Positions 44,012 through 53,610 of a DNA stretch of 64,000 nt are shown one piece after another. Position numbers and translations under genes: made by a program. The notes beneath the pieces were generated by a model. It was not told where the DNA came from, made no database searches, and saw nothing but the letters and a program-made list of their open reading frames with translations. Positions within the stretch are counted from its first letter, which is position 1, and every line of letters starts with the position of its first letter. This DNA comes from Alloprevotella tannerae. GTDB taxonomy: Bacteria; Bacteroidota; Bacteroidia; Bacteroidales; Bacteroidaceae. The stretch is from NCBI GenBank assembly GCA_015259125.1, contig JABZGR010000002.1, positions 1 through 64,000 of the forward strand, in the 5' to 3' direction.

Positions 44012-46501
44012 TTAGAAAGGATAACCGATGGCAAAGTGGAAGACGAGACCGTTACGGAATTTATCGATGTTGTAAAAGCCCGACTTGCTCGTAGCATAGG
44101 GCGCGTGGAGTCCGACGCCGAGGTCGAAACGGAGCACCAAGTAGCTTAAGTCGTAACGCAAGCCCAAGCCCGTGCCTACGGCGATCTGCTTGAAGTTGCG
44201 CAAGTTGAATTCGCCGCCCGGCCGCTGCGGGTCTTTGTGGAGCAGCCACACGTTGCCGGCATCTAAGAAGAGCGCGCCGTAAAGACTCCCGAAGAGGTGC
44301 GCACGCAGTTCGGCGTTGGCTTCCAGTTTGATGTCGCCCGTCTGTTCTATGTAAGCATATTTTGAATTGTTGGCCTTGTATGTGCCCGGCCCGATGCTGC
44401 GGACCGCAAAACCGCGGACGCTGTTGGCGCCACCGGCATAAAACTGTTCGGAATAAGGTGCACGCGTGCTGTTGCCGTAAGCGTAGAGGATGCCGCCGTA
44501 GAGGCGCGTGGCCAATTTGAGCGAACTGTTGATTTTATACGTATAATGTAGCTCTGCCGTGGCTTTTAGAAATTGCGCAAAGGGAGAGCCGAACATCTTC
44601 TTGTCGCGTTGGTTAAACGGTTTGCGTGCTAAGGCGTAGAGAGCCGACGTGAGGTTGCCGGCTTGCTTGGCCAAGACTTGCACCATTACGGGATTGCGGT
44701 GGTGAGCCGCCGAACTATAAGTGAAGAGATAAGACATAGCCGGCACAAACTGGTTGCGCATAGAAACGGCTAAAGCCGGATTGGCCGCGAGAATAGAATC
44801 GTAGGTGTGAGAGGAGGATAATACTTTGTTGAAATCAATGCTTAGCGGGACGAGTTCGTGCAGGGCGTTCTGCTTTTTATGCCAAGCATATTTTGCACTG
44901 ATGCCTGCGTTGATCAAAGTGAAGAAGCTGGTGCGCTTTTTCCAATCCGTATTGAACGCAAAGGTCGTTTCGGCAGGGAAACGCAAGCGCTTCTTGGAGA
45001 TACCGGGGAAGAAGATGCGCGGAAAATGGAAGGCCAATTGCGAGCCGAGCTCATAAGAATCGAGCAAAGAGCTGTTTCGTTCCGTCCCGGTGCGAAGTTG
45101 CCATTCGTAAGAGCCAAATATTTTGAACGAAATGCGTTCACCACCGCGAAAAGCATTGTTCTTGCTCAGTTCATAACTCATTCCCGGACCTATCTGCTGG
45201 TTGCTCTTGAGCGTAGCATTCATTTCGAAGTTTGAATCATAAGGTTTATCGAGCACAGCGGTTACATAAACGTCGAGCGAATCGCAAAGGTCGGTCGTGT
45301 CTTGCGGGATATATTCTACGTCCAACAAGCGGAACACGCCGATATTATTGAGCTTCTCAAGCGTACTTCGCTGGTCGTCGTAGCGATATAGTTCGCCGTG
45401 TTTGTGCGTGACGGCCTGTCGCCACATAGATGAGCGCAAGGGGACGCGTTTTCCTGAATAATTGAACGTGAAAAAGCGCTTCGACTTCGTCTTTTCAAGT
45501 ATTTCCGAATCGTAACGCCTCACGGTGATGTGCGTTTCGCCAATTTTCCATGGCTGAAGTGCTTTCTTGTTAATCGCCGGCGAGGGCTGCACGTGTAGTT
45601 GTACGAGTTGGCGGCGCGCCAGTGTGTCGGCCTGAAAGGTCGTGTAGTTGTCCTGCCAATAGTAATAGCCCGCATTGCGAAAGAGTTTGCTGATTCGCGC
45701 TTGTTCGTCAGTCAGTCGAACAGCGGAAAAAGCATCTCCGCTGCGGAGTAGGCGCTTGTTGTGCGTGGCTTGCAGCAAACTGTCCTGTGCGGGCGGAAAA
45801 GAAAGATAAGTAATGGAGTCGAGCAGCGACAATGGGCCAACTTGTACGGCGTAAGCCACTTTCGCTTTCTTTGGATTCTTCTCCGGGTGGATTTCATAAT
45901 TGACCTTGCCGCTGAAAAAACCATAATTGCGCAGCGTGTTTTGCGCCACTTTGGCGCGCATATCCGGACTAACGCTCGTGATAAGTACGGGCGTCGTGGC
46001 GAAACTCTTAAACATCCATTTACCCAGCTTGGTCTCCGACTTCACAAAGGCGTTGTAGGCCCACAAACCCGGTTGCAAAGGCGAGCTATGATAAGAGGAA
46101 CCAAACAGGGCATTGTTGGGCGGATAAGCCAACACGGCTTCGACCTCTTCCTTGGCCGTCTCTAAGGCGGCTTTCGTGACTTCTTGTTTGTGCGATGCGG
46201 CTTTGGCGGCTGCGCGAGCAGCTTCTGCTTGTGCTGAATCTGATTGCTTAAGGTTTGAAAGTGCGCCTAAACCGCCCTTGCCGGAGAGTGCGTCGTCGAT
46301 GGCGTTGACGGCGTCGGAGATCGTCGTGATGACGCCGACGGAATCTCGCCTTACCTTGGACGGTTTTGCGGGCTCTTGCGTGTAAGTGATTTTCTTGATG
46401 CCGGTATAGAGCTGTTCGCCTTCGGACAGTTGGCTCGTCGTGGAGCAGGAACAGGCCAAAAGGAGGAGCAGGATGGGAAATAATAGGTGCTTAAAAGCCA
46501 T
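44012..46501 (-). CDS. tamL: TamL: BamA/TamA-family outer-membrane lipoprotein
   Basis: The 829-residue protein has a lipoprotein signal (LLLACSC, Cys17), then POTRA-like repeats and a C-terminal Omp85 beta-barrel of about 400 residues ending in an aromatic, beta-rich FAIGYPF. An Ala/Lys/Glu-rich insert (about 80-115) may be a coiled coil. In Bacteroidota the TamA role is played by such lipidated TamL proteins, encoded next to tamB. It probably inserts or exports outer-membrane or surface components together with TamB. It lies 22 bases after tamB. Confidence 0.88.
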   Translation of the reverse strand: MAFKHLLFPILLLLLACSCSTTSQLSEGEQLYTGIKKITYTQEPAKPSKVRRDSVGVITTISDAVNAIDDALSGKGGLGALSNLKQSDSAQAEAARAAAKAASHKQEVTKAALETAKEEVEAVLAYPPNNALFGSSYHSSPLQPGLWAYNAFVKSETKLGKWMFKSFATTPVLITSVSPDMRAKVAQNTLRNYGFFSGKVNYEIHPEKNPKKAKVAYAVQVGPLSLLDSITYLSFPPAQDSLLQATHNKRLLRSGDAFSAVRLTDEQARISKLFRNAGYYYWQDNYTTFQADTLARRQLVQLHVQPSPAINKKALQPWKIGETHITVRRYDSEILEKTKSKRFFTFNYSGKRVPLRSSMWRQAVTHKHGELYRYDDQRSTLEKLNNIGVFRLLDVEYIPQDTTDLCDSLDVYVTAVLDKPYDSNFEMNATLKSNQQIGPGMSYELSKNNAFRGGERISFKIFGSYEWQLRTGTERNSSLLDSYELGSQLAFHFPRIFFPGISKKRLRFPAETTFAFNTDWKKRTSFFTLINAGISAKYAWHKKQNALHELVPLSIDFNKVLSSSHTYDSILAANPALAVSMRNQFVPAMSYLFTYSSAAHHRNPVMVQVLAKQAGNLTSALYALARKPFNQRDKKMFGSPFAQFLKATAELHYTYKINSSLKLATRLYGGILYAYGNSTRAPYSEQFYAGGANSVRGFAVRSIGPGTYKANNSKYAYIEQTGDIKLEANAELRAHLFGSLYGALFLDAGNVWLLHKDPQRPGGEFNLRNFKQIAVGTGLGLRYDLSYLVLRFDLGVGLHAPYATSKSGFYNIDKFRNGLVFHFAIGYPF

Positions 46502-46523
46502 AAGTCGTTATAAACTTTGTCAG

Positions 46524-49500
46524 TTATTGCTTCTTCTTCGATGTCGGCTGTTGATCCTTGGACTTTTTCCTCCAAAAGATGAACAAGTCGCCGAAGCGAT
46601 CCGTCTTCTTGCGCACAGCGTAACCGATGCCGGTTTTCGTGAGTAAGCCTTCGAGCGGATCTGTTGTGCCGCGCTCGTAGAAAATGCGGGCATAGCGGGT
46701 GGCGCCCGGGTTGATTTTGTATTCTATGCTGACATTGTTGATGATACTTTCAGCGCTGTTGTCGGCTTCTTTTCCCGCGCTGACGCGGCCGCCGATGATA
46801 ACGCTGATGCGATCGTTCCAAAAGCGCTTTGCAAACTGGAATGAGTAGTCGGTAGTGACAGTTCCGACCGACGAAGTGCCGGTTTCTACGCCCAAACTAA
46901 TGTCTACGGTCTTCAAAGCCTTGCCGGCGATGCTTTGAATCTCATTCTGCAAGAAGGCATTCAACGCATTGTTGGCTTTGAAGCCTGAGCCGGCGGAGGC
47001 ATTTTCGGCTATGAACATACCGGTTGCCATCATCGCCACTGCGGCCTTGCTTCTTTGCTCCTTACTCATTGACGCCAGCGTGTTTTGAACAGCCAAATCT
47101 TCGGGCGCTTCAATCGTGAATTCCAAGCCCATTTGATCAAGGGGCTTCGTAAGCTTGAGTCCGACGTCGAAGACTACGGCGCGGCGATGCTCATCCGAAC
47201 TAATGAACGTCTTCATCCGCTCTGTGGCTATTATATCTAAGGTGGGATTTGTTGGATCTCCCGTGAATGTGATCGTACTTCCCTCTTTTAGATCGAATGT
47301 GCGCAACGGAATGACGGGCAATTCGTATTTGATTTTCCCATCTTTTGCCGTCAACTTACCCACTAAGCGCATTTCGCCCGACGGAGTGTAGCGGAAAGTG
47401 AGCGATCCTCCGCCTTGGAGGTCGGCATAGCTTTGCCCGTCTTCCGAAAGCAGGCAATGGAAGTTGGCATCTTCAGCTATGTTTATGCCGAGTACCATAT
47501 TGACGCCATAATCTGGTGTGATGGCAACTTCAGCTTTAGTTGTATCGCTAAAGTCTACAAACTCCACGAGTCCGTCTAAACTATTGCTTGCCGTCAACGG
47601 AGAATCGCGCAGAATGTATGTAAGATCCGTTTTGTCTAAAATACGTAGATCGCCGCGCACAGATAAGCCGTCGACCGGTCCTTTGATGGTGCAATTGATG
47701 TCAGAGAAGACCTTTCCGAAGAGCAAAGACTTAGTTTTGCGGTGGGTATTTATGAGTTCGAAGTTCTCCGTCTTGAGTCCCAAGTTCAGATATACCTTCG
47801 AGAGGTTGGTCATATCCACGTTGCCGTTCAAGACAAGTGGCGCTTCGCCCGTCGATAGGAGTTGGTAATTCGCAAATGTGATCTTGGAGTTCACAATTTG
47901 GATCGGCCGTTGTTCCGGTTTGAAATCAAACCCATACACTTCCGAAGCGATATGTGCCGAATCCGGCGTCAAACTGCCGTTAATTGCAGGCCGCGACAGC
48001 GGGCCTTTAATTTCCACAGACCCATTGGCCTTTCCGCGCAGTGCAATTTCCGTTCCGTCGAGGAAGGAATTGAAGAAGAGCAGCGGAAATTCTTCCAACG
48101 TTGCCGTACCGTCAAAGCTGCCGCCTCCCCGTTCCGTATACGTACCTTTTGCCGACAACATTTCAGCATCGTTGGTAGAGACGTAGGCCTCCACATAATG
48201 TTCCCCTTTCTCCTTTGGCAGATACATCAACTCCGCCCCCAGCGACCCGAGAGGTGTACCGGCGTATGTGAAATTGCTCGTTTGGAGCGAGGCCATCGCA
48301 CTATACGTCTTATGATTATCCAAAATATGAATATCACCCGAGAGTTTTCCGCCCATAGTTGGCAGATACGGCAAGACCGTCGACAGTTCTCCGAGGTTTA
48401 AGTTGTTAATCGAGAGCGCAATGTCGTTAATCGAATCGCCCGGAGCACTGTATAGCTTCACGCCCGTCCCATCGTCCGCCAGCAAGTCCACGTTAGCACG
48501 AATTTCCTTCTGATTTCCGAAGAAAATATAGTTGTCTTTATTGACCGTAAAGTTGCGATAAGCCAGCACCGGGTGTTCCGGCGAGATCATAACCTTCAGT
48601 CCGTTTTCGACCAAGTCGGCTTTTAGGCCCAGATCGATGCCCTTTTCGCCATCGTTGTCGTAGAATTGCGCCATCAATCCCGCCCCTGTCGAGAGCAAAT
48701 ACCCTTGAGCGCGTATTTCAAACTTATTCGGATTGCGTTTCGTATAGTTTTTCACAAACGCCTCCATACGTACGCCCGTCGTGTCCTGACTAAGGTTCGC
48801 GTAAATCGTATCTAAGAGCAGCCCACCGTTGCTAAAGCGCCCTACAGATGCCGTTCCGTAGACGCCCGCCGTCGGATTTGTCTGCAGATCGACGTATATT
48901 TTATTATATGTATAGCCATTAAAATGCAGGAAGTTCCCAATCGGGTTCCTTTGCCCTGCTTCTAAGTGCAGATCCATTACGGGCAATTCGCGCTTAAGCG
49001 CCTCTTGGTCCAATTTTTGATTGGTTATCTGCCTCGTCAGTAGCGTGCCCAGTCGCGCCAGTCGCGGTGCGAGGCGATTGATGTCGCCTTTCGTAGCCAG
49101 CAGCAACCGCAGGTCGCCACTGTTGATCCCGACCATCGTCGAGTCACTACCCGTTTTGAAGTTGAAGTGTATATCATCCGTCGAGAAACCGCGCGATGGA
49201 GAGACCGCAAACAGGTGATCCGCGATGCCATTGGCTGTAATCCGATTAAATTGTCGGTTCGTTGTCGCGTACAGGTGCAGTTGTCCGCCCGCCGAGAGCG
49301 TATCAGTCGTCACGTTCAAGCGGCGCAGATCCGCCTGCTCTATGTTTGCATCCGCCTTAATACTGATTAAGCGTTCCAACATAAGCTCTGCCTTCACATC
49401 ACCTTTGACAATCTCGTTGTTGATGGCTGCTTCAAAGAGCGCCTTGTGTCCTTTTAGCAAAGTTTGGAAGCGGAGTCCGCTCAAGTCGTAGCCGCCATAG

Positions 49501-51371
49501 GCGAAGCGGTTGATGCTTACGTCAGCTTTCAGTTGAGCCTTGCCCGAGACCAAATCATATCCGTTTCCTTTGGCTACGATGTGCCCCGAGAAGTCGTTCA
49601 ATCCCATCGTCGGCAGGAAGACTTTCAGCGGGAAGCGTTGAGCTTGCAGATCGGCCGTATAGCTTTGTGCACGCAAATCTATCTTGCCTTTTGCCGCCAG
49701 TCGTCCTTGCCCTACCGCCAGTCGCAGATCAAACCCATAATTATCCCCCTTGAAGTTGACGCGTCCCGAAGCCTGCATCCTGTTGGGCAACTTTACGCTG
49801 CCGGCAGCCGAAGGCGCGAGCTGCCGATACAAGCGCGGCAGTCCGGCGCCCGTTGTCAGCGAGCGGATGTTAATCGCCCCGCTGCGCCGCGCTGATGCCA
49901 CGTTCAGCAAAGTGCCGTTCGCTTGCAAGCGGATCAAGCCCGGCAGTTCCAATGTCGTATTTCCGAAAGTAAAACGCCGCAGATTCCCACTAAAATCGCC
50001 CTTTATGCGAAGCATCGTTTTAGGATAGACGCGCAGCAAGTCGCGCGGCACGTAGCTTCGTCCCAAGTTTTTTACGTCCTGCCACCCCAGTTGAGCATCG
50101 CAGTGCAGCGTCATCTTCGTCCTGCTATCAGTATCGAAGGTCGACAATGGGAAACGCAAACCAATAGATACTTTAGAATGCGCCGTATGCAGGGCCATGT
50201 TGGGCAAAATGAGGCGCTGCTGATCCATATAGATCGGCCCGCTGATGCGCTTCACCTGCAAACCGCACTTCTCGACAAAGGCCGCGTGGGTTACGTTGGC
50301 GTTCAATACGTTTTCGGCGTAAGTCAGCGTGTCTATTTGCAGAAATACGTCCTGCAAGGCTATATCGTTCGGGTTCAATGGCTTGCCTTGGCGCAGCCAA
50401 GTCGCCGGATCGCTTGCGCCGCCTCCCTTTGGGAAAGCCGCAAAGGGCTGCCACGCTTGCAAACCTTTGATATTGTCTTGATAAGTGTAGGCGCCGCGTA
50501 TCGAATCGCGCAGTGAGCGTTCCTTCGCCGCAGGTATGGGGCGATATTGCCGGTTGCGCGTCCACACGCCGTCCGGCGCTTGGTTCAGATAGGCCAATTT
50601 GCTTTTTTCTACGCCAAAGGAGCGAACGGCATAACGGCCGGTTTTCATGTTGAATGTGCCGCCTTTTAAGGCTGCCTGTGCAATATCCGCTGCCAACCAC
50701 ATTTGTTTGGGCTGATAAGTGGCCGGTAGGCGCTCAAGCAAACTGCCTTTACCCTTTCGAGCTTGGGGTAGAGCGGCCATTAGTGCCACTTTCGCTTTCG
50801 TCTGTCGCAGCGTGGCGCGACCCACGCTCACTTCCCATTGCGCCTTGACTTTCGTCGTGTCGTCCATCGCCGTATCTGAGAGGCAAACGACGACATCAGA
50901 CTTGCGTAAGTCGGCATAGTCTACGACGACTTTCCGCTTCACCCAGTCGATCTCCTTGGCCGAAGCCTGCAAAGCCCCGATTCGGCCCGCGATGTGCGCG
51001 CCGCCGATATAGTTTCTCGTATCTACTTGCGCCCGATATAAGGCTATGCCGTCCACTTCGGCCCGTCCGTCGAAAAGCGGAAGCAGCGCCACGTTGAGGC
51101 GTAGCGAACCTGCGGCCAGTAGGGTATCGTTGTGCTCTACGGCCGTCACGTTGTGAATGGCTAAGTCTAAAGGAAAAGCCAGACGCACGGATTCTACGTT
51201 AAACCGCACGCCCGTTTTTTTTGTAAGGTATTGCGCCGCTCTGTCTACGGCAAATTGCTGGACGGGCGGAATGTAGATCAGGATGGCCAAGAGTAGAAAT
51301 AACGCAATGGGCGTCAAGATTATCCAGGCGAAAATGCGCATAATGCGCTTTGCGATACGGCGTTTTTCCAT
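46524..51371 (-). CDS. tamB: Translocation and assembly module protein TamB
   Basis: This 1615-residue protein has one N-terminal membrane anchor (IFAWIILTPIALFLLLAILIYI near 15-35). A very long beta-strand-rich AsmA/TamB-type body and a C-terminal TamB (DUF490) domain (ITFTGDPTNPTLDIIATERM ... SVEYKINPGATRYARIFYERG) follow. TamB spans the periplasm and cooperates with TamL; TamB-like proteins are also implicated in phospholipid transport. The start at ATG 51371 is fixed by the promoter at 51380-51410. An in-frame ATG at 51527 lies upstream of it and adds 52 non-homologous residues. Confidence 0.92.
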   Translation of the reverse strand: MEKRRIAKRIMRIFAWIILTPIALFLLLAILIYIPPVQQFAVDRAAQYLTKKTGVRFNVESVRLAFPLDLAIHNVTAVEHNDTLLAAGSLRLNVALLPLFDGRAEVDGIALYRAQVDTRNYIGGAHIAGRIGALQASAKEIDWVKRKVVVDYADLRKSDVVVCLSDTAMDDTTKVKAQWEVSVGRATLRQTKAKVALMAALPQARKGKGSLLERLPATYQPKQMWLAADIAQAALKGGTFNMKTGRYAVRSFGVEKSKLAYLNQAPDGVWTRNRQYRPIPAAKERSLRDSIRGAYTYQDNIKGLQAWQPFAAFPKGGGASDPATWLRQGKPLNPNDIALQDVFLQIDTLTYAENVLNANVTHAAFVEKCGLQVKRISGPIYMDQQRLILPNMALHTAHSKVSIGLRFPLSTFDTDSRTKMTLHCDAQLGWQDVKNLGRSYVPRDLLRVYPKTMLRIKGDFSGNLRRFTFGNTTLELPGLIRLQANGTLLNVASARRSGAINIRSLTTGAGLPRLYRQLAPSAAGSVKLPNRMQASGRVNFKGDNYGFDLRLAVGQGRLAAKGKIDLRAQSYTADLQAQRFPLKVFLPTMGLNDFSGHIVAKGNGYDLVSGKAQLKADVSINRFAYGGYDLSGLRFQTLLKGHKALFEAAINNEIVKGDVKAELMLERLISIKADANIEQADLRRLNVTTDTLSAGGQLHLYATTNRQFNRITANGIADHLFAVSPSRGFSTDDIHFNFKTGSDSTMVGINSGDLRLLLATKGDINRLAPRLARLGTLLTRQITNQKLDQEALKRELPVMDLHLEAGQRNPIGNFLHFNGYTYNKIYVDLQTNPTAGVYGTASVGRFSNGGLLLDTIYANLSQDTTGVRMEAFVKNYTKRNPNKFEIRAQGYLLSTGAGLMAQFYDNDGEKGIDLGLKADLVENGLKVMISPEHPVLAYRNFTVNKDNYIFFGNQKEIRANVDLLADDGTGVKLYSAPGDSINDIALSINNLNLGELSTVLPYLPTMGGKLSGDIHILDNHKTYSAMASLQTSNFTYAGTPLGSLGAELMYLPKEKGEHYVEAYVSTNDAEMLSAKGTYTERGGGSFDGTATLEEFPLLFFNSFLDGTEIALRGKANGSVEIKGPLSRPAINGSLTPDSAHIASEVYGFDFKPEQRPIQIVNSKITFANYQLLSTGEAPLVLNGNVDMTNLSKVYLNLGLKTENFELINTHRKTKSLLFGKVFSDINCTIKGPVDGLSVRGDLRILDKTDLTYILRDSPLTASNSLDGLVEFVDFSDTTKAEVAITPDYGVNMVLGINIAEDANFHCLLSEDGQSYADLQGGGSLTFRYTPSGEMRLVGKLTAKDGKIKYELPVIPLRTFDLKEGSTITFTGDPTNPTLDIIATERMKTFISSDEHRRAVVFDVGLKLTKPLDQMGLEFTIEAPEDLAVQNTLASMSKEQRSKAAVAMMATGMFIAENASAGSGFKANNALNAFLQNEIQSIAGKALKTVDISLGVETGTSSVGTVTTDYSFQFAKRFWNDRISVIIGGRVSAGKEADNSAESIINNVSIEYKINPGATRYARIFYERGTTDPLEGLLTKTGIGYAVRKKTDRFGDLFIFWRKKSKDQQPTSKKKQ

Positions 51372-51379
51372 ACTGAGAG

Positions 51380-51410
51380 CAAAGGTAATACTTGGCGGGT
51401 GCTTAACCAA
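51380..51410 (-). promoter_or_regulatory. tamB-tamL promoter
   Basis: Minus-strand TACCTTTG (51387-51380) followed by C, with TTG 20 bases upstream (51410-51408). The tamB ATG lies 9 bases past the box, so the leader is nearly absent. Confidence 0.65.
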
Positions 51411-51569
51411 AGGATTGCATTCCTTTTGTGCAATTTCTCGCTTCTTCCGGTCGCTTTCTCCTTTCTGCTTGCGAAGGTTGCTGCCGCTTTTTTGCTGAGC
51501 GAGGGATTGACTTTTTAAGGCACGCAAGGCCGCTTCTGACTGACGCCGGCTTGTCGGCGAAGTTTTTTA

Positions 51570-51641
51570 TCACGAGAAAAAAGGTTTGCGCTCGTGATAA
51601 AAAAGGTTTCATCTCACGATGAAAAAGGCTTACGCTCGTGA
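51570..51641 (+). repeat. Family 2 four-unit array, locus D
   Basis: Cores TCACGA, TCGTGA, TCACGA and TCGTGA at 51570, 51592, 51614 and 51636 keep an exact 22-bp period, with GCTCGTGATAAAAAAGGTTT-type units. It lies in the 341-base divergent gap between the tamB and LTA-synthase-like promoters. Confidence 0.88.
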
Positions 51642-51685
51642 GAAGAAATAGCCCAATGGGGAGCTTCTGCTCACTGAATTTTGAT

Positions 51686-51693
51686 TACTTTCG
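51686..51693 (+). promoter_or_regulatory. Possible -7 box of the LTA-synthase-like gene
   Basis: TACTTTCG followed by C, 19 bases before the GTG start at 51713. The -33 element is unclear. Confidence 0.35.
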
Positions 51694-51712
51694 CAGAAAA
51701 ATCTGATGTAGT

Positions 51713-53551
51713 GTGAAGCAAAGGTTGATTTTACTCTTGAAAACGTTTGGCCTCCTCATCTTGTTCTTTGTCTTGATGAAGCCCGCGTTTATGCTGTATC
51801 ATCGCGATCTGTATGCCGGTGTTGGCTTGACCGACTATTTCCGCGTAGTTTGGCACGGCCTGCCGATGGATGCGTCTGTGGCAGGCTATTTTACGGCCCT
51901 TCCGGCGCTCTTGCTGACGCTGTCCGTCTGGGAGCGCGCGCGGCTGTGGGCAGATCGCGTGCGGCGCGGCTGGACGGTGGTGATGGCCGTTTTGTTGTCA
52001 ATGATCTACATCGTAGACTTGGTGCTCTACGGCTTCTGGAAGTTCCGCCTCGACACGACGCCGATCTTCTATTTCATCAGTTCGCCGAAAGATGCCTTCG
52101 CCAGCGTCAGTGTGGGCTACGCTGTTGTTGCCCTGCTCGCTTGCTGCGCCTTCGGCGTCGGTTTGTGGTGGTTGCTCCATCGCTATTTGGACGAGCGTCT
52201 GCGCCCCGTCAGTTCTGAGAAACGCAAACGGGCCTTTGCTATATTATTATTTTGTACGGCGGCCCTCTTTTTGCCGATTCGCGGTAGCGTCACTACGTCG
52301 ACAATGAATTTGGGCCGTGTCTATTTCAGTCAGAACCAACAACTCAACCACGCGGCCATTAATCCCGTGTTCAGTTTGCTGAGTTCCGTCGTCGGCGAAA
52401 TGAAGATAGCCGGCATGTATCGCTTTATGGAGCCTGCCGAAGCCGATCGTCTGTTTGCGGATTTGCAAGATATGCCCACCGTGGGGAGAGAAGCGCACGT
52501 AGAACGCTTGCTCATAACGGAGCGCCCCAATGTCATCGTTGTCGTATTGGAGAGTTTCAGCGGTAAGATTATGTCGCGCCTTGGCGGACTCCCGAACGTG
52601 GCGGTCAACATGGATCGCTTGGCGGACGAGGGCATACTCTTTACCAACTTTTATGCGAACAGTTTTCGCACGGACCGTGGCTTGGCCGCCATTCTCGGGG
52701 CTTATCCGGCGCAGCCTACGACCAGCATCATGAAATATCCGAAAAAGGTTGATTCGCTCCCGATGTGGACGCGCCAACTCCGCAACGAGGGCTATGATTT
52801 GGCTTACTTTTACGGCGGCGATGCAGACTTCACGGGTATGCGCTCGTTCTTGGTGACCGGCGGTTTTGACCGCATCACCAGTGATCAAGACTTCCCGCTC
52901 AAATATAAGCTTAGCAAATGGGGTGTGCCCGACCAATACGTTTTCGATGCAACGCTGCGCGCGCTGCAAACGCAGCGAAAAACGCCATTCTTGTATGTCG
53001 TGCAAACGAGTAGCAGTCATGAGCCCTACGATGTGCCTTATCATAAATTGAAAGACGAACGACTGAATGCTTTTGCTTACACGGACGACTGCTTAGGTAG
53101 ATTTATCGACCAACTGAAGCGCCTGCCGGTGTGGAAGAATACGCTTGTTGTGCTCGTACCCGATCATTTGGGCGCGTATCCTAAGGATATAGATTATTTT
53201 GACTTCTCTCGCTACCACATTCCTATGATTTGGGTGGGCGGCGCTGTGAAGTCGCCGACCCGCTGCGAGGCCTACGGATCGCAAATCGACATCGCGGCGA
53301 CGCTGCTCTCACAGATGCGTCTCCCTTATCGATCTTACCGCTTCAGCAAGGATATGCTGAACGACCAAGTGCGACACTTTGGCTATTTTTCCTTTCCCAA
53401 TGCCTTCGGATTTGTGGATGCGGAAGATTCTGTGATGTACAATTGCGACAATAATCAAGTCGTGGCCGATCAAGGCCGGCGCCGCGGTTATAATCTGCCT
53501 TACGGCAAGGCTTTCCTGCAAAAGTTGTATGACGATTTGGGCAAGCGTTGA
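51713..53551 (+). CDS. LTA-synthase-family (sulfatase-fold) membrane enzyme
   Basis: The 612-residue protein has about five N-terminal membrane helices (to ~residue 195). A periplasmic alkaline-phosphatase/sulfatase-fold domain follows: VIVVVLESFSGK, NSFRTDRGLAAILGAYP (the likely catalytic Thr in RTDRG), SSHEPYDVP and VLVPDHLG. Family members transfer phosphoglycerol or phosphoethanolamine groups to lipids or glycans. In a Gram-negative this is more likely modification of a surface glycan or lipid than lipoteichoic acid synthesis. The start is GTG 51713; the only nearby ATG is followed at once by a stop. An acyltransferase gene lies 59 bases downstream. Confidence 0.85.
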   Translation: MKQRLILLLKTFGLLILFFVLMKPAFMLYHRDLYAGVGLTDYFRVVWHGLPMDASVAGYFTALPALLLTLSVWERARLWADRVRRGWTVVMAVLLSMIYIVDLVLYGFWKFRLDTTPIFYFISSPKDAFASVSVGYAVVALLACCAFGVGLWWLLHRYLDERLRPVSSEKRKRAFAILLFCTAALFLPIRGSVTTSTMNLGRVYFSQNQQLNHAAINPVFSLLSSVVGEMKIAGMYRFMEPAEADRLFADLQDMPTVGREAHVERLLITERPNVIVVVLESFSGKIMSRLGGLPNVAVNMDRLADEGILFTNFYANSFRTDRGLAAILGAYPAQPTTSIMKYPKKVDSLPMWTRQLRNEGYDLAYFYGGDADFTGMRSFLVTGGFDRITSDQDFPLKYKLSKWGVPDQYVFDATLRALQTQRKTPFLYVVQTSSSHEPYDVPYHKLKDERLNAFAYTDDCLGRFIDQLKRLPVWKNTLVVLVPDHLGAYPKDIDYFDFSRYHIPMIWVGGAVKSPTRCEAYGSQIDIAATLLSQMRLPYRSYRFSKDMLNDQVRHFGYFSFPNAFGFVDAEDSVMYNCDNNQVVADQGRRRGYNLPYGKAFLQKLYDDLGKR

Positions 53552-53610
53552 GGCGCACACATAGGTCTAAGAAACTTACGAATGAGACTTAAAAGAACGC
53601 AAGAAAGATA

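Noticed and set aside
51372..51527. An ATG start at 51527 for tamB
   Set aside because: The promoter at 51380-51410 lies inside that extension, and the extra residues are basic and unrelated to TamB.
51713..53551. True lipoteichoic acid synthase
   Set aside because: The fold family fits, but the organism is clearly Gram-negative, so a different phosphoglycerol or phosphoethanolamine acceptor is more likely.
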